Shown here: one piece after another, positions 52,533 through 60,689 of the stretch
How positions within the stretch are numbered: the first letter of the stretch is position 1
How the letters are laid out: each line of letters starts with the position of its first letter
NCBI GenBank assembly: GCA_910587055.1
Contig: CAJUKY010000009.1
Span: forward strand, 1 to 64,000
Origin: Candidatus Gastranaerophilales bacterium
Lineage (GTDB): Bacteria; Cyanobacteriota; Vampirovibrionia; Gastranaerophilales; Gastranaerophilaceae
DNA length: 64,000 nt
Direction: 5' to 3'
The notes under the pieces: model-generated
What the model was told of the DNA's origin: nothing
The model's database searches: none
Seen by the model: the letters and a program-made list of their open reading frames with translations, nothing else
Program-made: the position numbers and the translations under genes

Positions 52533-53459
52533 TTAACGGTTTATAATCTCCAGTGTCTTTATAAAAATATTTTCAGGGGTTTGATCTTCTTTAATTAAAA
52601 TTGAATTGTAAAATTTTGGATTTGGCGCCCATCTTCCAAGGGTAATATCTTCATAAAATACTGCAATCAAAGGGACGCCAACAGCATATCCAAGGTGCAT
52701 TGTGCCCGTATCAACACTTATAAGGCATTTTGATGCTTTTAAAATGTTTGCAAGTTCTGAAATTGAAGTTTTATTAACCAAATCAATAAAATTACACCCT
52801 TTGCTTTTTAAATTTTCAGCATATTTTTTTGCAGTATCACCTGCACCTGTGAAAAGAACTTTATAATTCGTATTTTTATTTATCTTGTTTATTAATTCAA
52901 TACAATTTTCAACAGGCATATCCTTTGGCGGATTTTTTGTTGTGGTGCAAAGCGAGATATAATTTTTATCCTGCGGAATAATTTCTTTCAAATGCTCCGG
53001 TATAACGGGTCTTGCTTTGAACTTCACGGGGCAGTCAATCAATTCTTCTTTTGTAATGTTTTTAAGTAAATTCATAACCTGAGTTTGAGACAGCATATCA
53101 AGCCTGAATTTTTTGCCGTTTACAAGCTTTTTTGAGCCAATAAATACAGATGTCCAGAAATTTCTTGTGTTTTTATATGCTACGATTGAAACATCAGGTT
53201 TTTTATATTTAAAGTCTTTTATAAATTTGAAAAAGCCCTTAATACCTTTGTGTTTGCCTTTTTTATCGTAAATAATAACTTCATCCACACCTTCTTGCCC
53301 TAAAGCAGCTTCATAAAAAGGCTTGTTTACTATGAAAACAATTTTAGAATCAGGGTAAAGCCTTTTAATATTTTGACATAGCGAATTGCAGATGATAACA
53401 TCCCCAAAACAAGATGTATTAAATATTAAGAATATTTTTTCTTTTGTTTTATTCTTCAC
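52533..53459 (-). CDS. family 9 glycosyltransferase (heptosyltransferase-like)
   Basis: About 308 residues with the GT9 plan: FLIFNTSCFGDVIICNSLCQ near the start, ISLCTTTKNPPKDMPVENC for nucleotide-sugar binding, and LISVDTGTMHLGYAVGVPLIAVF near 265. It transfers a sugar, perhaps heptose, in lipopolysaccharide or surface glycan synthesis. I choose GTG 53459, giving an 11-base overlap with the Stealth gene; TTG 53507 would overlap by 59. Confidence 0.87.
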   Translation of the reverse strand: MKNKTKEKIFLIFNTSCFGDVIICNSLCQNIKRLYPDSKIVFIVNKPFYEAALGQEGVDEVIIYDKKGKHKGIKGFFKFIKDFKYKKPDVSIVAYKNTRNFWTSVFIGSKKLVNGKKFRLDMLSQTQVMNLLKNITKEELIDCPVKFKARPVIPEHLKEIIPQDKNYISLCTTTKNPPKDMPVENCIELINKINKNTNYKVLFTGAGDTAKKYAENLKSKGCNFIDLVNKTSISELANILKASKCLISVDTGTMHLGYAVGVPLIAVFYEDITLGRWAPNPKFYNSILIKEDQTPENIFIKTLEIINR

Positions 53460-54399
53460 CTTGCACCTGTTTTTCAAAGCTTGATTTTTCAAAAAATTTT
53501 GCTTCAAGGATTTTTTTTACCATCTTTCTTGATTCATCCGTTGTTTTTCTTGAATCATTGATACACATTAATTTTGCCTTAGATGTTTTAATTTTCTTTA
53601 AATAATCGGGTCTTGAATCATAATAGGCGCTATCTTGAACTTTGCCTTTAAATATTCTGTCAAAAAGACTTACATTAATTTTTTTTAGTACCGCTTCATT
53701 TTTGTAAAGTGCATAATAGGATATAATCATCCTCTCAGTATCGCTAAATTCTCTGAAACGATGTGCTGCGGTATTATTAAAGTATTCCTTAAATTCTTCA
53801 ATGCATGCCTTAAACGTTGATTTTTTATAGGCGTCGGCATTATGGTGGGGAAAATACGGATAATCCGCGCCAAACCTTTCTTTTATAAGAGAATAAGCTT
53901 TAAATATCATAGAGCCGTACAGGTGTTTATATTTTTTATTTTTATTTATTTTCTTATCTACCCTGCAAATCGGTTTTTCATTCTGAAAGAAAAAATCAGG
54001 TCCGGCAGGTTCCCAAAAAAACATATCATCGTTTGCGTAGATAAAATGTTCGGATAATTCTTCTATGTTTGCCATTGCATTTTCTATGGTGCAGGCATTA
54101 TATGTCGGAAGATTATCATTTGATATAATTTCCCTGTGGTCAATAATTTTTATTTTAGGATTGTTTGTATCGAGCCATTTTGGGGTTTGATTATCCGTTA
54201 TTATGAATATTTTATTTATCCAAGGGATATTTTTTTCAACAGAGCGCAGAGAATATTTCAATTCATCGTTGTTAAAAAATCTATAGATTGAAACCGCATC
54301 TTTGTTGTAATCTGCGGCAGATTTGTCGAATTGTGCTTTTTTATTTGCCCAGACGGGGTCTTTGTCATCTACCCAAGTGTATACCAAATCTATTTTCAT
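53449..54399 (-). CDS. Stealth-family sugar-phosphotransferase
   Basis: About 316 residues. DLVYTWVDDKDPVW near the N-terminus is Stealth region CR1, and the segment DELKYSLRSVEKNIPWINKI followed by FIITDNQTPKWL is CR2. FIYANDDMFF fits the metal site. Stealth proteins move hexose-1-phosphate units in capsule-like polysaccharides and are known from pathogens and commensals. ATG 54399 follows GGGAAAAAT; 54429 is an alternative. The GT9 gene is coupled downstream. Confidence 0.87.
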   Translation of the reverse strand: MKIDLVYTWVDDKDPVWANKKAQFDKSAADYNKDAVSIYRFFNNDELKYSLRSVEKNIPWINKIFIITDNQTPKWLDTNNPKIKIIDHREIISNDNLPTYNACTIENAMANIEELSEHFIYANDDMFFWEPAGPDFFFQNEKPICRVDKKINKNKKYKHLYGSMIFKAYSLIKERFGADYPYFPHHNADAYKKSTFKACIEEFKEYFNNTAAHRFREFSDTERMIISYYALYKNEAVLKKINVSLFDRIFKGKVQDSAYYDSRPDYLKKIKTSKAKLMCINDSRKTTDESRKMVKKILEAKFFEKSSFEKQVQGEE

Positions 54400-54497
54400 A
54401 TTTTTCCCAGAATAAATTTCCCCATTCACATGGTATCATAAAAATTTTTTACGGTTTTTTAATATTTTCGGCAAAAATTTTTTCTTTTTTGTTTTTT

Positions 54498-55106
54498 ATG
54501 ATTTATAATAATCAAGAAATAAAGGTCAAAAAAATATTATGGAAAAAGAGTTTGATAAAAAAAAAGACTGAAACTGTACCCATAAAAGAAGAAGATGCGA
54601 AATTAAATCATAATAATGCAGCAACTTCGCCTTTTGGGCATACTTGCAGCGTGCCCGATGAATTAACCGGTGCTGTGGCTGCTATTGAAGAAATTAGAAC
54701 AATTAAGGCGGATTTATCGGATGCAATAGAAACAAACAATGCAAGAGAAATATTTGATTATTTTGATATCGGTGTTTTTATAAACAGAAACGGTACCTAC
54801 GGAATTTCAGAATACAGGCAGCCTTCGGATTTTATTACATTTTCGGATATCGGTATAAACGAAGAAAAGTTGATTGAAAATGTTGTAAAGATAAGCGGAA
54901 ATGCGGATTTCAGAAAATCAAAACTTGTTAATTTCGGAAAAATTCAATACATTGGCGGTCGTGTTGATATTCGCAATTCAAACTTTAAACCCTTTATGAA
55001 ACTGCCGAAAATTGGCGGTAAAATCATTTTTTATGAGCATCAGACTCTTTTGCAGGGGATTTTTATTAAATTCCTTGCAAGCATATGCCGCCTTGTAAAA
55101 AAATAA
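54498..55106 (+). CDS. protein of unknown function with a short beta-helix-like repeat
   Basis: About 203 residues. The first 30 are very Lys-rich. Near 130-180 short repeats, including ISGNADFRKSK, FGKIQYIGGRV and DIRNSNFKPFM, look like turns of a beta-solenoid. No signal peptide. The start is uncertain: ATG 54498 has no ribosome site and TTG 54552 lies after GGAAAAAGAG. It ends 16 bases before the MarR promoter. Confidence 0.5.
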   Translation: MIYNNQEIKVKKILWKKSLIKKKTETVPIKEEDAKLNHNNAATSPFGHTCSVPDELTGAVAAIEEIRTIKADLSDAIETNNAREIFDYFDIGVFINRNGTYGISEYRQPSDFITFSDIGINEEKLIENVVKISGNADFRKSKLVNFGKIQYIGGRVDIRNSNFKPFMKLPKIGGKIIFYEHQTLLQGIFIKFLASICRLVKK

Positions 55107-55122
55107 AAAAGAATTCTGTCTC

Positions 55123-55151
55123 TTGACATTAGTTAGATATCTAACTATAAT
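55123..55151 (+). promoter_or_regulatory. sigma70-type promoter with palindromic operator for marR
   Basis: TTGACA (55123-55128) and TATAAT (55146-55151) are 17 bases apart, both perfect matches. The spacer contains the 14-bp palindrome GTTAGATATCTAAC (55132-55145). A regulator bound there would block RNA polymerase. A second, nearly identical copy lies before the next gene. Confidence 0.85.
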
Positions 55152-55157
55152 ATTTTT

Positions 55158-55586
55158 ATGCAAAACGAAGGAAGAACGCTTCATCTTATATCAAGGGTGC
55201 ATGAGCTCGGGAATAATTTTATTTTAAAACGGCTGAAAGCAGCAGGTTTTAAGGAATTATCTCCGAGCCACGGTGATATTCTTTTTGTTTTATACGGGTC
55301 TGATAAGCAGACTATGAAAAGCATTGCAGATAAAATAAGAAGAACTAAGGCTACGGTAAGCGTTCTTATTGATAAGCTTGAGAAAATGGGGTTTGTAAGG
55401 CGTGAAAAATCATCTGATGATGCCAGAAACACATATATTCTTTTAACGGAAAAGGGAAATGAATTCAAAGAAGTCTTTAAAGAAATTTCAAAAGGTTTAA
55501 ATAAAATGATATGTGAAAACCTTTCAAAAGATGATATAAAGACCCTTAATTCACTGCTTGAAAAAATGCTTAACGGTATTCAATAA
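55158..55586 (+). CDS. MarR-family transcriptional regulator
   Basis: A 142-residue winged helix protein: LSPSHGDILFVLYGSDKQTMKS and TKATVSVLIDKLEKMGFVRREKS form the DNA-binding region, DARNTYILLTEKG the wing. It starts only 7 bases after the -10 box, so the leader is very short or absent. The palindromic operator in its own promoter indicates autorepression; the cupin gene behind the second copy is the likely target. Confidence 0.93.
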   Translation: MQNEGRTLHLISRVHELGNNFILKRLKAAGFKELSPSHGDILFVLYGSDKQTMKSIADKIRRTKATVSVLIDKLEKMGFVRREKSSDDARNTYILLTEKGNEFKEVFKEISKGLNKMICENLSKDDIKTLNSLLEKMLNGIQ

Positions 55587-55611
55587 AACGGTAAATTTTT
55601 TTGTATATATA

Positions 55612-55625
55612 GTTAGATATCAAAC
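55612..55625 (+). promoter_or_regulatory. second MarR-type operator before the cupin gene
   Basis: GTTAGATATCAAAC differs from the first site by one base. It overlaps the region just ahead of the ribosome site AAAGGAG and ATG 55642. Confidence 0.75.
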
Positions 55626-55641
55626 TAAAAGGAGAAAAACA

Positions 55642-56019
55642 ATGACAAATTACAAAACAACAGAACTCGGTAAAATTGAATCAATTGCAAGTCTTGAAAA
55701 CGGAAAAGTATTTTTACATGATACGCTTGATTTAACGGGTTCTGAAATATCTATAAATGCTGTTCCTGCAGGGTTTAAAATCCCTTTTAATCATAAACAT
55801 ATTCAAAATGAAGAAGTTTATATTGTTTTAAAAGGCGAAGGGATTATTACGGCAGATGAAGTTAAGATACCTGTCAAAGAAGGAACTGTTGTAAAAATTC
55901 TTCCTGCTGCTTCAAGAACTCTTGAAAACACAGGGGAAGGAATCTTGGAATTTATCTGTATACAAGCAAAAGAAGGTTCTCTTGAACAATTCGGGCTAAA
56001 AGATGCGCAATTGTGCTAA
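55642..56019 (+). CDS. cupin-domain protein
   Basis: A 125-residue single cupin: FNHKHIQNEEVYIVLKGEG near 52 is cupin motif 1 (metal-binding His and Glu), and PVKEGTVVKILPAASRTLEN near 80-100 is motif 2. Function of such small cupins ranges from sugar isomerase to ligand-binding; not determinable here. The MarR-type operator ahead suggests induction by a stress or ligand. ATG 55642 follows AAAGGAG. Confidence 0.88.
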   Translation: MTNYKTTELGKIESIASLENGKVFLHDTLDLTGSEISINAVPAGFKIPFNHKHIQNEEVYIVLKGEGIITADEVKIPVKEGTVVKILPAASRTLENTGEGILEFICIQAKEGSLEQFGLKDAQLC

Positions 56020-56067
56020 ACAGGTGCGTCAAATAACAATACAATAAGGAAATACAATACGAATGTA

Positions 56068-56096
56068 AAAAGCTCCAAAATTAATGGAGCTTTTTT
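56068..56096 (+). terminator. terminator after the cupin gene
   Basis: AAAAGCTCCA (56068-56077) pairs with TGGAGCTTTT (56085-56094), with a 7-nt loop and continuing T. Confidence 0.9.
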
Positions 56097-56162
56097 GCTA
56101 TTGACTTAGAGTTAACTTTAAGTTTTATAATTATAAAAATAATTAAAAATAAGGTAAAAATT

Positions 56163-57179
56163 ATGAAAAAAATACTGGTTTTGATTTTAATGTTTATATT
56201 TTTTGCAGGAGATAAAGCTATGGCTGATGTAATTTTAAATAAAAAACAGGAAAATATTGTAAAAATTTCAGTTTATACCACAGCAGGCGATATGCCGAAA
56301 CTTAAAAGTGCCTTAAATAAAGGGCTTGATGATGGTTTAACCGTAAATGAAATTAAAGAAATTCTGGTTCAAATGTATGCCTATTGCGGTTTTCCGAGAA
56401 GTTTAAACGGAATTTCCGCATTAATGTCCGTGCTTGAACAGAGAAAAGATAAAAATGATAAAACAGGCGAAGAAGGAAAGCCTTTGCCCGCAAATACGGA
56501 TAAATTCAAATACGGAGATGAAGTTCAGGTAAAATTAACCGGCGGTCATGTTAAAGGGCCCCTGTTTGATTTTGCACCTGCTGCAGACAGCTTTTTAAAG
56601 GAGCATTTATTTGCAGATATCTTTGCGCGCGGAGTTTTAAGTTATCAGGAAAGAGAGATGGCAACAATTGCCGCACTTGCTTCAATGGATAATGTTGAAC
56701 CGCAGCTTAATGCTCATATTCAGATGGGCAAAAACACGGGGCTTTCCGATACTCAGATAGCGGAAATTCTGGCGCTTGCAAGTGTTCCCAAGGCTGAAAT
56801 GTTCGGCACGGGTGAGCCTAATACGGCTTATGCAAAATATTTCAAAGGAAACAGCTATTTGAATATGCTTTCAAAAGAGCAGGTCGGTATAGCAAATGTG
56901 ACATTTGAACCTAAGTGCAGAAATAACTGGCATATCCACCATAAAGGCGGCCAGATTTTAATAGCGGTACAGGGCAGAGGATATTATCAGGAATGGGGAA
57001 AACCTGCGCAGGAATTAAAACCCGGGGATATTGTAAATATTCCTGCGGAAGTAAAACACTGGCACGGGGCGGCTCCAAACAGCTGGTTTTCTCATCTTGC
57101 AATAGAGGTGCCGTCTGAGGGCGGTTCAACGGAATGGCTTGAAGAAGTTTCGGATGAAGAATACGGAAAATTAAAATAA
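56163..57179 (+). CDS. secreted carboxymuconolactone decarboxylase-like/cupin fusion
   Basis: A 338-residue exported protein with signal peptide (residues 1-21, ending near SCAMAD-like region KAMAD). Residues 25-110 and 130-215 are CMD-like alpha-helical domains (NEIKEILVQMYAYCGFPR, MATIAALASMDNVEPQLNAHI). A cupin follows (RNNWHIHHKGGQILIAVQG, PAEVKHWHGAAP). Such fusions act as redox or detoxification proteins; the catalytic role is unproved. It has a separate promoter after the terminator. Confidence 0.88.
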   Translation: MKKILVLILMFIFFAGDKAMADVILNKKQENIVKISVYTTAGDMPKLKSALNKGLDDGLTVNEIKEILVQMYAYCGFPRSLNGISALMSVLEQRKDKNDKTGEEGKPLPANTDKFKYGDEVQVKLTGGHVKGPLFDFAPAADSFLKEHLFADIFARGVLSYQEREMATIAALASMDNVEPQLNAHIQMGKNTGLSDTQIAEILALASVPKAEMFGTGEPNTAYAKYFKGNSYLNMLSKEQVGIANVTFEPKCRNNWHIHHKGGQILIAVQGRGYYQEWGKPAQELKPGDIVNIPAEVKHWHGAAPNSWFSHLAIEVPSEGGSTEWLEEVSDEEYGKLK

Positions 57180-57231
57180 TTCCGGTTTTAATTATGAATT
57201 TTTCTTAATTATTCTATAGTTTTATGCAATA

Positions 57232-57270
57232 AAAATTCTCCTTTTGTTTTAGCAGCAATAGGAGAATTTT
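57232..57270 (+). promoter_or_regulatory. hairpin covering the ribosome site of the next gene
   Basis: AAAATTCTCC (57232-57241) can pair with GGAGAATTTT (57261-57270), which holds the Shine-Dalgarno of the gene at 57273. It could hide the ribosome site, or act as a terminator for the gene before it. Confidence 0.5.
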
Positions 57271-57272
57271 AA

Positions 57273-58538
57273 ATGAATATTCAAATAACAGGTTTGCATA
57301 ATGTATTTTATAATAACGCAAGGGCGGTAAAAATGCCGTTTTTTAATAAAGTTTCCGCAGATACAATAAGCTTTACGGGAAATATTTATCATTATGAAGA
57401 TGATGATGAAAGTCTTTTTAAAGGTTGTACGGCTAAAAGAATGGAATGCTTTGAAGATATTAAACCGGAGAATCTTTCTTTGATACATATAACAAATTAT
57501 TTTCCAAATAACGGGGAGATTTTGTCATTAAAAGAGGCTTCAAAACATTCTGACGGTGCAGGGCAATGCCGTTCTACAATCCATTTTTCTCTTAATCAAA
57601 GCGTAGAAAGAGATAATACGCAAATAGATTGGGCCTCAATGAAGTATGCCGTTATAATGCCGTTTGAAAAAACATTGCCGGAAAATGAACCCGAAAAAAT
57701 CGGCGGCGGAAAATACGGTGATTTTTTCTTTATAGATAAAGTTAAATTGCCTGAAGGTTCTAAAATTGTAAAGTATAATAAAAATATTCAACAGGGTAAA
57801 TTTAGAATATCTGAGGCAAAGGATGAAAACGGTACTTTGCTTAAGGGTATTGAACTTATTGAAACATCAAATAAGGATATTTGCGCCTCTGCTGAAAGGG
57901 TATCAAAGAAAATGGGTTATAGTACCTTTGATGATATAATTTACGATACACCGCAGCTAAAGGCAGATGCTAAAAAGTTGAAAGCTTTTATGAATGCGGG
58001 TGATTTTTCAAACTTAACACCGGACAATGAAGACTTCTATGATTTTTTAGAACTTTCCGGCAGAGTGAATATGCAAAAATATGAAGCTATTGAGCAGCTT
58101 GAAAGAGCATGGGAAACATTTTGTTCAGATATTAACTGCTGTAATCTTGAACAAGGGTTTAATAATCCATGGACAAAAAGCGATTTACTTATACACTTTA
58201 TCGGAAATGTATTGGTCAATTCAAATGACAACAGCTGGTTTTATAAAAAAGATGATGAAACAGTTGATTTCAGAGATTTAATTTTAAGACAAATCGCTGA
58301 AATCAAGGAAATGCTTCCGGAAGATAAAAAATTAGGATTTGATATACAAAAGCTCGGGCAAATTGTGATAAAATCAGATACGCCGGCTCAGGCTATAAAA
58401 GTAATTGAAGCAGAATTAGGGATAATTCCGATAGAAATACCTGATAACGGAGCGGCAGATGATGATGCGTATCGATATTTTAATATGACAATTGCTGCAA
58501 ATTCCGCTCAAGATGTGAATGATTTTATGGGATTGTAA
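57273..58538 (+). CDS. protein of unknown function with N-terminal TISFTG motif
   Basis: A 421-residue acidic protein without signal peptide or membrane segment. TISFTG lies at residues 31-36. LSLIHITNYFPNNGEILSL near 68-86 and RSTIHFSLNQSVERD near 105 form a recurrent-looking domain that I cannot name. The C-terminal half is helical. RBS GGAG sits in the preceding hairpin. Confidence 0.7.
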   Translation: MNIQITGLHNVFYNNARAVKMPFFNKVSADTISFTGNIYHYEDDDESLFKGCTAKRMECFEDIKPENLSLIHITNYFPNNGEILSLKEASKHSDGAGQCRSTIHFSLNQSVERDNTQIDWASMKYAVIMPFEKTLPENEPEKIGGGKYGDFFFIDKVKLPEGSKIVKYNKNIQQGKFRISEAKDENGTLLKGIELIETSNKDICASAERVSKKMGYSTFDDIIYDTPQLKADAKKLKAFMNAGDFSNLTPDNEDFYDFLELSGRVNMQKYEAIEQLERAWETFCSDINCCNLEQGFNNPWTKSDLLIHFIGNVLVNSNDNSWFYKKDDETVDFRDLILRQIAEIKEMLPEDKKLGFDIQKLGQIVIKSDTPAQAIKVIEAELGIIPIEIPDNGAADDDAYRYFNMTIAANSAQDVNDFMGL

Positions 58539-58612
58539 TTTTTTAATAATCTTTGGGTTATAATTTTATTAAAATAATTTTATAGCTTTTATAGCAAGCG
58601 GAGGCGGATTTT

Positions 58613-58900
58613 ATGCAGACATATACAGTGCAAACACAGGGTATTTGTGCAAAAGCTATTTCATTTTCCATAGAAAATGAAAAAATACACAATGTGAAGT
58701 TTTTTGGCGGCTGCCCGGGGAATACTCTTGCAATAAGCAAGTTACTTGAAGGATACGATGCTAAAAAAGCGGTAGAAATCCTAAAAGGTAATGATTGCGG
58801 CGGCAGAGGGACATCCTGTGCCGATCAGCTGGCATGCGGTATTGAACAAGCGCTTGCCGGTTCCGGTGCGGAAATTTCAGAACATAAGCTTAATATTTAA
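58613..58900 (+). CDS. TSCPD-domain protein
   Basis: A 95-residue protein: VQTQGICAKAISFSIENEKIHNVKFFGGCPGN and CGGRGTSCADQLACGIEQ carry four Cys of the TSCPD domain, seen alone or fused to ribonucleotide reductase. Probable metal or substrate binding. AGCGGAGGC precedes the ATG. The neighbours give no further hint. Confidence 0.85.
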   Translation: MQTYTVQTQGICAKAISFSIENEKIHNVKFFGGCPGNTLAISKLLEGYDAKKAVEILKGNDCGGRGTSCADQLACGIEQALAGSGAEISEHKLNI

Positions 58901-58908
58901 TCAGTGGT

Positions 58909-59481
58909 TTAGTGAATAAATAATGTTTTTACAAAAGCCAAGAAACCTGCCGTATTAACTTCTTTGAAGTTTTCATCGTAGATTGCTTGTGCTGCAGCTT
59001 TTAGTTCGCTTGTTTTCATATTTTCAAGTGCATATATATTATTTTCATCAATCGTTCCGTCTGTTATGCTTTCTTCGTAAACAGTTTTTTTCAGGTCTTC
59101 ATCTGTAATATCAGCATCAGGCATAAATTCCCATCCGTTATATTTTGAGTCTTTGATGCGAGCTAAGCCGTCTGCTGCCAGTATATAAGATGCAAGCTCT
59201 TCTTTGCTGAGACCTTCTTTATCATCAAGATTAAGTTCGGTAAGTTCATCTTCATATTTTGATATATTGTCCGCTTCGGCTGTATTAAGTATACCTCTGC
59301 TAATGCTTTCGTGGTTTTTGTTATAATCTTTTTCCAGACCTTTGATAATATCTGTGGCATAATCGAGAGCAGCTTGTTTTTTATCTTCATTATCAGATGC
59401 ATATGTCAAATCTTCATTAGTGCTTGTGTTTTGAAGAATATCTCTTATAAGATATGAGCCCAAATTAAAATCAATGCTCAT
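58909..59481 (-). CDS. acidic protein of unknown function with EF-hand-like segment
   Basis: A 190-residue highly acidic protein, mostly helical. ELNLDDKEGLSKEELASYIL near 82-101 resembles one EF-hand loop and exit helix, so calcium binding is possible. No signal peptide. AGGAT lies before the ATG on the minus strand. No family is recognised. Confidence 0.6.
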   Translation of the reverse strand: MSIDFNLGSYLIRDILQNTSTNEDLTYASDNEDKKQAALDYATDIIKGLEKDYNKNHESISRGILNTAEADNISKYEDELTELNLDDKEGLSKEELASYILAADGLARIKDSKYNGWEFMPDADITDEDLKKTVYEESITDGTIDENNIYALENMKTSELKAAAQAIYDENFKEVNTAGFLAFVKTLFIH

Positions 59482-59607
59482 TCTATCCTCTTTCTATATT
59501 TTTTATATACTCTTGTAATAATAAAAAGTATTGCGGATAAAAAAGTGCTAAAATTGTTAATTTGTGTAAACTTATATTAAGTATATTCGGGCTATTTAAA
59601 CTAATCA

Positions 59608-59640
59608 TTAAAAAAGAGGGCTTAAATATAAAGCCCTCTT
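59608..59640 (-). terminator. terminator after tRNA-Asp
   Basis: On the minus strand AAGAGGGCTT pairs with AAGCCCTCTT (59631-59640 and 59614-59623), followed by a T run. Confidence 0.88.
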
Positions 59641-59652
59641 GATATTTAATAA

Positions 59653-59729
59653 TGGCGGGGACGACGGGTATCGAACCCGCGACCTCTTGCGTGACAGGCA
59701 AGCACTCTAACCAGCTGAGCTACGCCCCC
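59653..59729 (-). tRNA. tRNA-Asp (anticodon GTC)
   Basis: Cloverleaf on the minus strand: acceptor GGGGGCG/CGTCCCC, D-stem GCTC/GAGT, anticodon stem CTTGC/GCAAG around CTGTCAC (anticodon GTC), T-arm GCGGG TTCGATA CCCGT. Discriminator G, then CCA is encoded, unlike the tRNA-Pro genes here. Confidence 0.97.
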
Positions 59730-59756
59730 ATCCATTAAAAGTTTTTTGTTATGGTT

Positions 59757-59828
59757 GAGCGCTTGCCTGTGGCATGCAATTTTGCATACATTGCAAGTTA
59801 TACACTTGCTGAGCCAGCCGAGCCGCTC
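59757..59828 (-). other. tRNA-like structured element upstream of tRNA-Asp
   Basis: CGCTC (59824-59828) and GAGCG (59757-59761) close a region with hairpins GCAAGT/ACTTGC (59793-59798, 59804-59809) and ATGCAA/TTGCAT (59774-59779, 59782-59787). On the minus strand GCTCGGCTGG matches the tRNA-Asp D-arm GCTCAGCTGG at 9 of 10. Both element and tRNA follow the same 11-bp repeat (59730-59740, 59833-59843). It is a likely tRNA-derived remnant or unknown small RNA. Confidence 0.5.
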
Positions 59829-59903
59829 TCTCATCCATTAAAATTTCATTGTTCAGTTATCAACATAGATTATTGTATCAAATAAAATTATATTGTCTAT
59901 AAT

Positions 59904-60158
59904 TTATTTAACGTATACGCTTACTTGTTTTCTGTCGCGTCTGTGGGGTTCAAATTTAACCACGCCGTCAATTAAAGCGTATAAAGTATCGTCTTTGCCG
60001 ATACCTACGTTTTTACCGGGATGGAATTTTGTTCCTCTTTGTCTAACAAGTATATTGCCGGCAAGTACATTTTCGTTGCCAAACTTTTTGACACCTAATC
60101 TTTGTGCTTCCGAATCTCTTCCGTTCTTTGATGAACCTACACCTTTCTTATGTGCCAT
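59904..60158 (-). CDS. rpmA: 50S ribosomal protein L27
   Basis: An 84-residue protein: MAHKKGVGSSKNGRDSEAQR is the L27 start and VRQRGTKFHPGKNVGIGKDDTLYA its core. The N-terminus reaches the peptidyl transferase centre. No N-terminal cleavage extension is present. Its ATG shares one base with the rplU stop. Confidence 0.98.
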   Translation of the reverse strand: MAHKKGVGSSKNGRDSEAQRLGVKKFGNENVLAGNILVRQRGTKFHPGKNVGIGKDDTLYALIDGVVKFEPHRRDRKQVSVYVK

Positions 60159-60508
60159 TATTCTTCTCCTGCTTCATCTTGTGCTTTTTTGCCGGCTTTT
60201 GTATTGATTTTATTAATCATAACACGGCTGTAACATTGTCTGTGACCTTGTTTTTTTCTGTATCCTTTTTTAGGACGCTGTTTAAAAACAATAATCTTTT
60301 TTGCTTTATCATTTTTTACGATTGAGCCTTCAACCACAGCACCGTCTACGTAGGGCTGCCCGACTTTTGATTTTTTACCGTTAACAAGCATAACTATTTT
60401 ATCAAAAGTAACTTTGTCATTTTCTTTGGCATCCAAAAGCTCGATATCAACATATCTGCCTTCTTCAAGCTTATATTGTTTGCCGCCTGTTTCAACTATA
60501 GCATACAT
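60158..60508 (-). CDS. rplU: 50S ribosomal protein L21
   Basis: A 116-residue protein: MYAIVETGGKQYKLEEG at the start and KRPKKGYRKKQGHRQ near the end of the core. The C-terminus is extended by about 13 acidic residues compared with the usual 103. ATG 60508 is the conserved start. The leader has a small hairpin (60547-60561) that may take part in ribosomal protein autoregulation. Confidence 0.97.
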   Translation of the reverse strand: MYAIVETGGKQYKLEEGRYVDIELLDAKENDKVTFDKIVMLVNGKKSKVGQPYVDGAVVEGSIVKNDKAKKIIVFKQRPKKGYRKKQGHRQCYSRVMINKINTKAGKKAQDEAGEE

Positions 60509-60689
60509 TTTGTCGTTTTTCCTTTCTAAGGTTTTTAGGGACTGTAACCATTTAATATGGTATTTAGACACAGCCAACCTGTCTCAACATTAAGAATATT
60601 ACCGCAAGCAAATTTTACTGTCAAGCGCGGGCTTATTTTGCTTAATTCAAGATATTACAGGTTTTCAGGATACAAAATCATAAAAACAA

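Noticed and set aside
59646..59834. 62-codon minus-strand ORF across tRNA-Asp and the upstream element
   Set aside because: Overlaps the tRNA and a structured region; no coding character.
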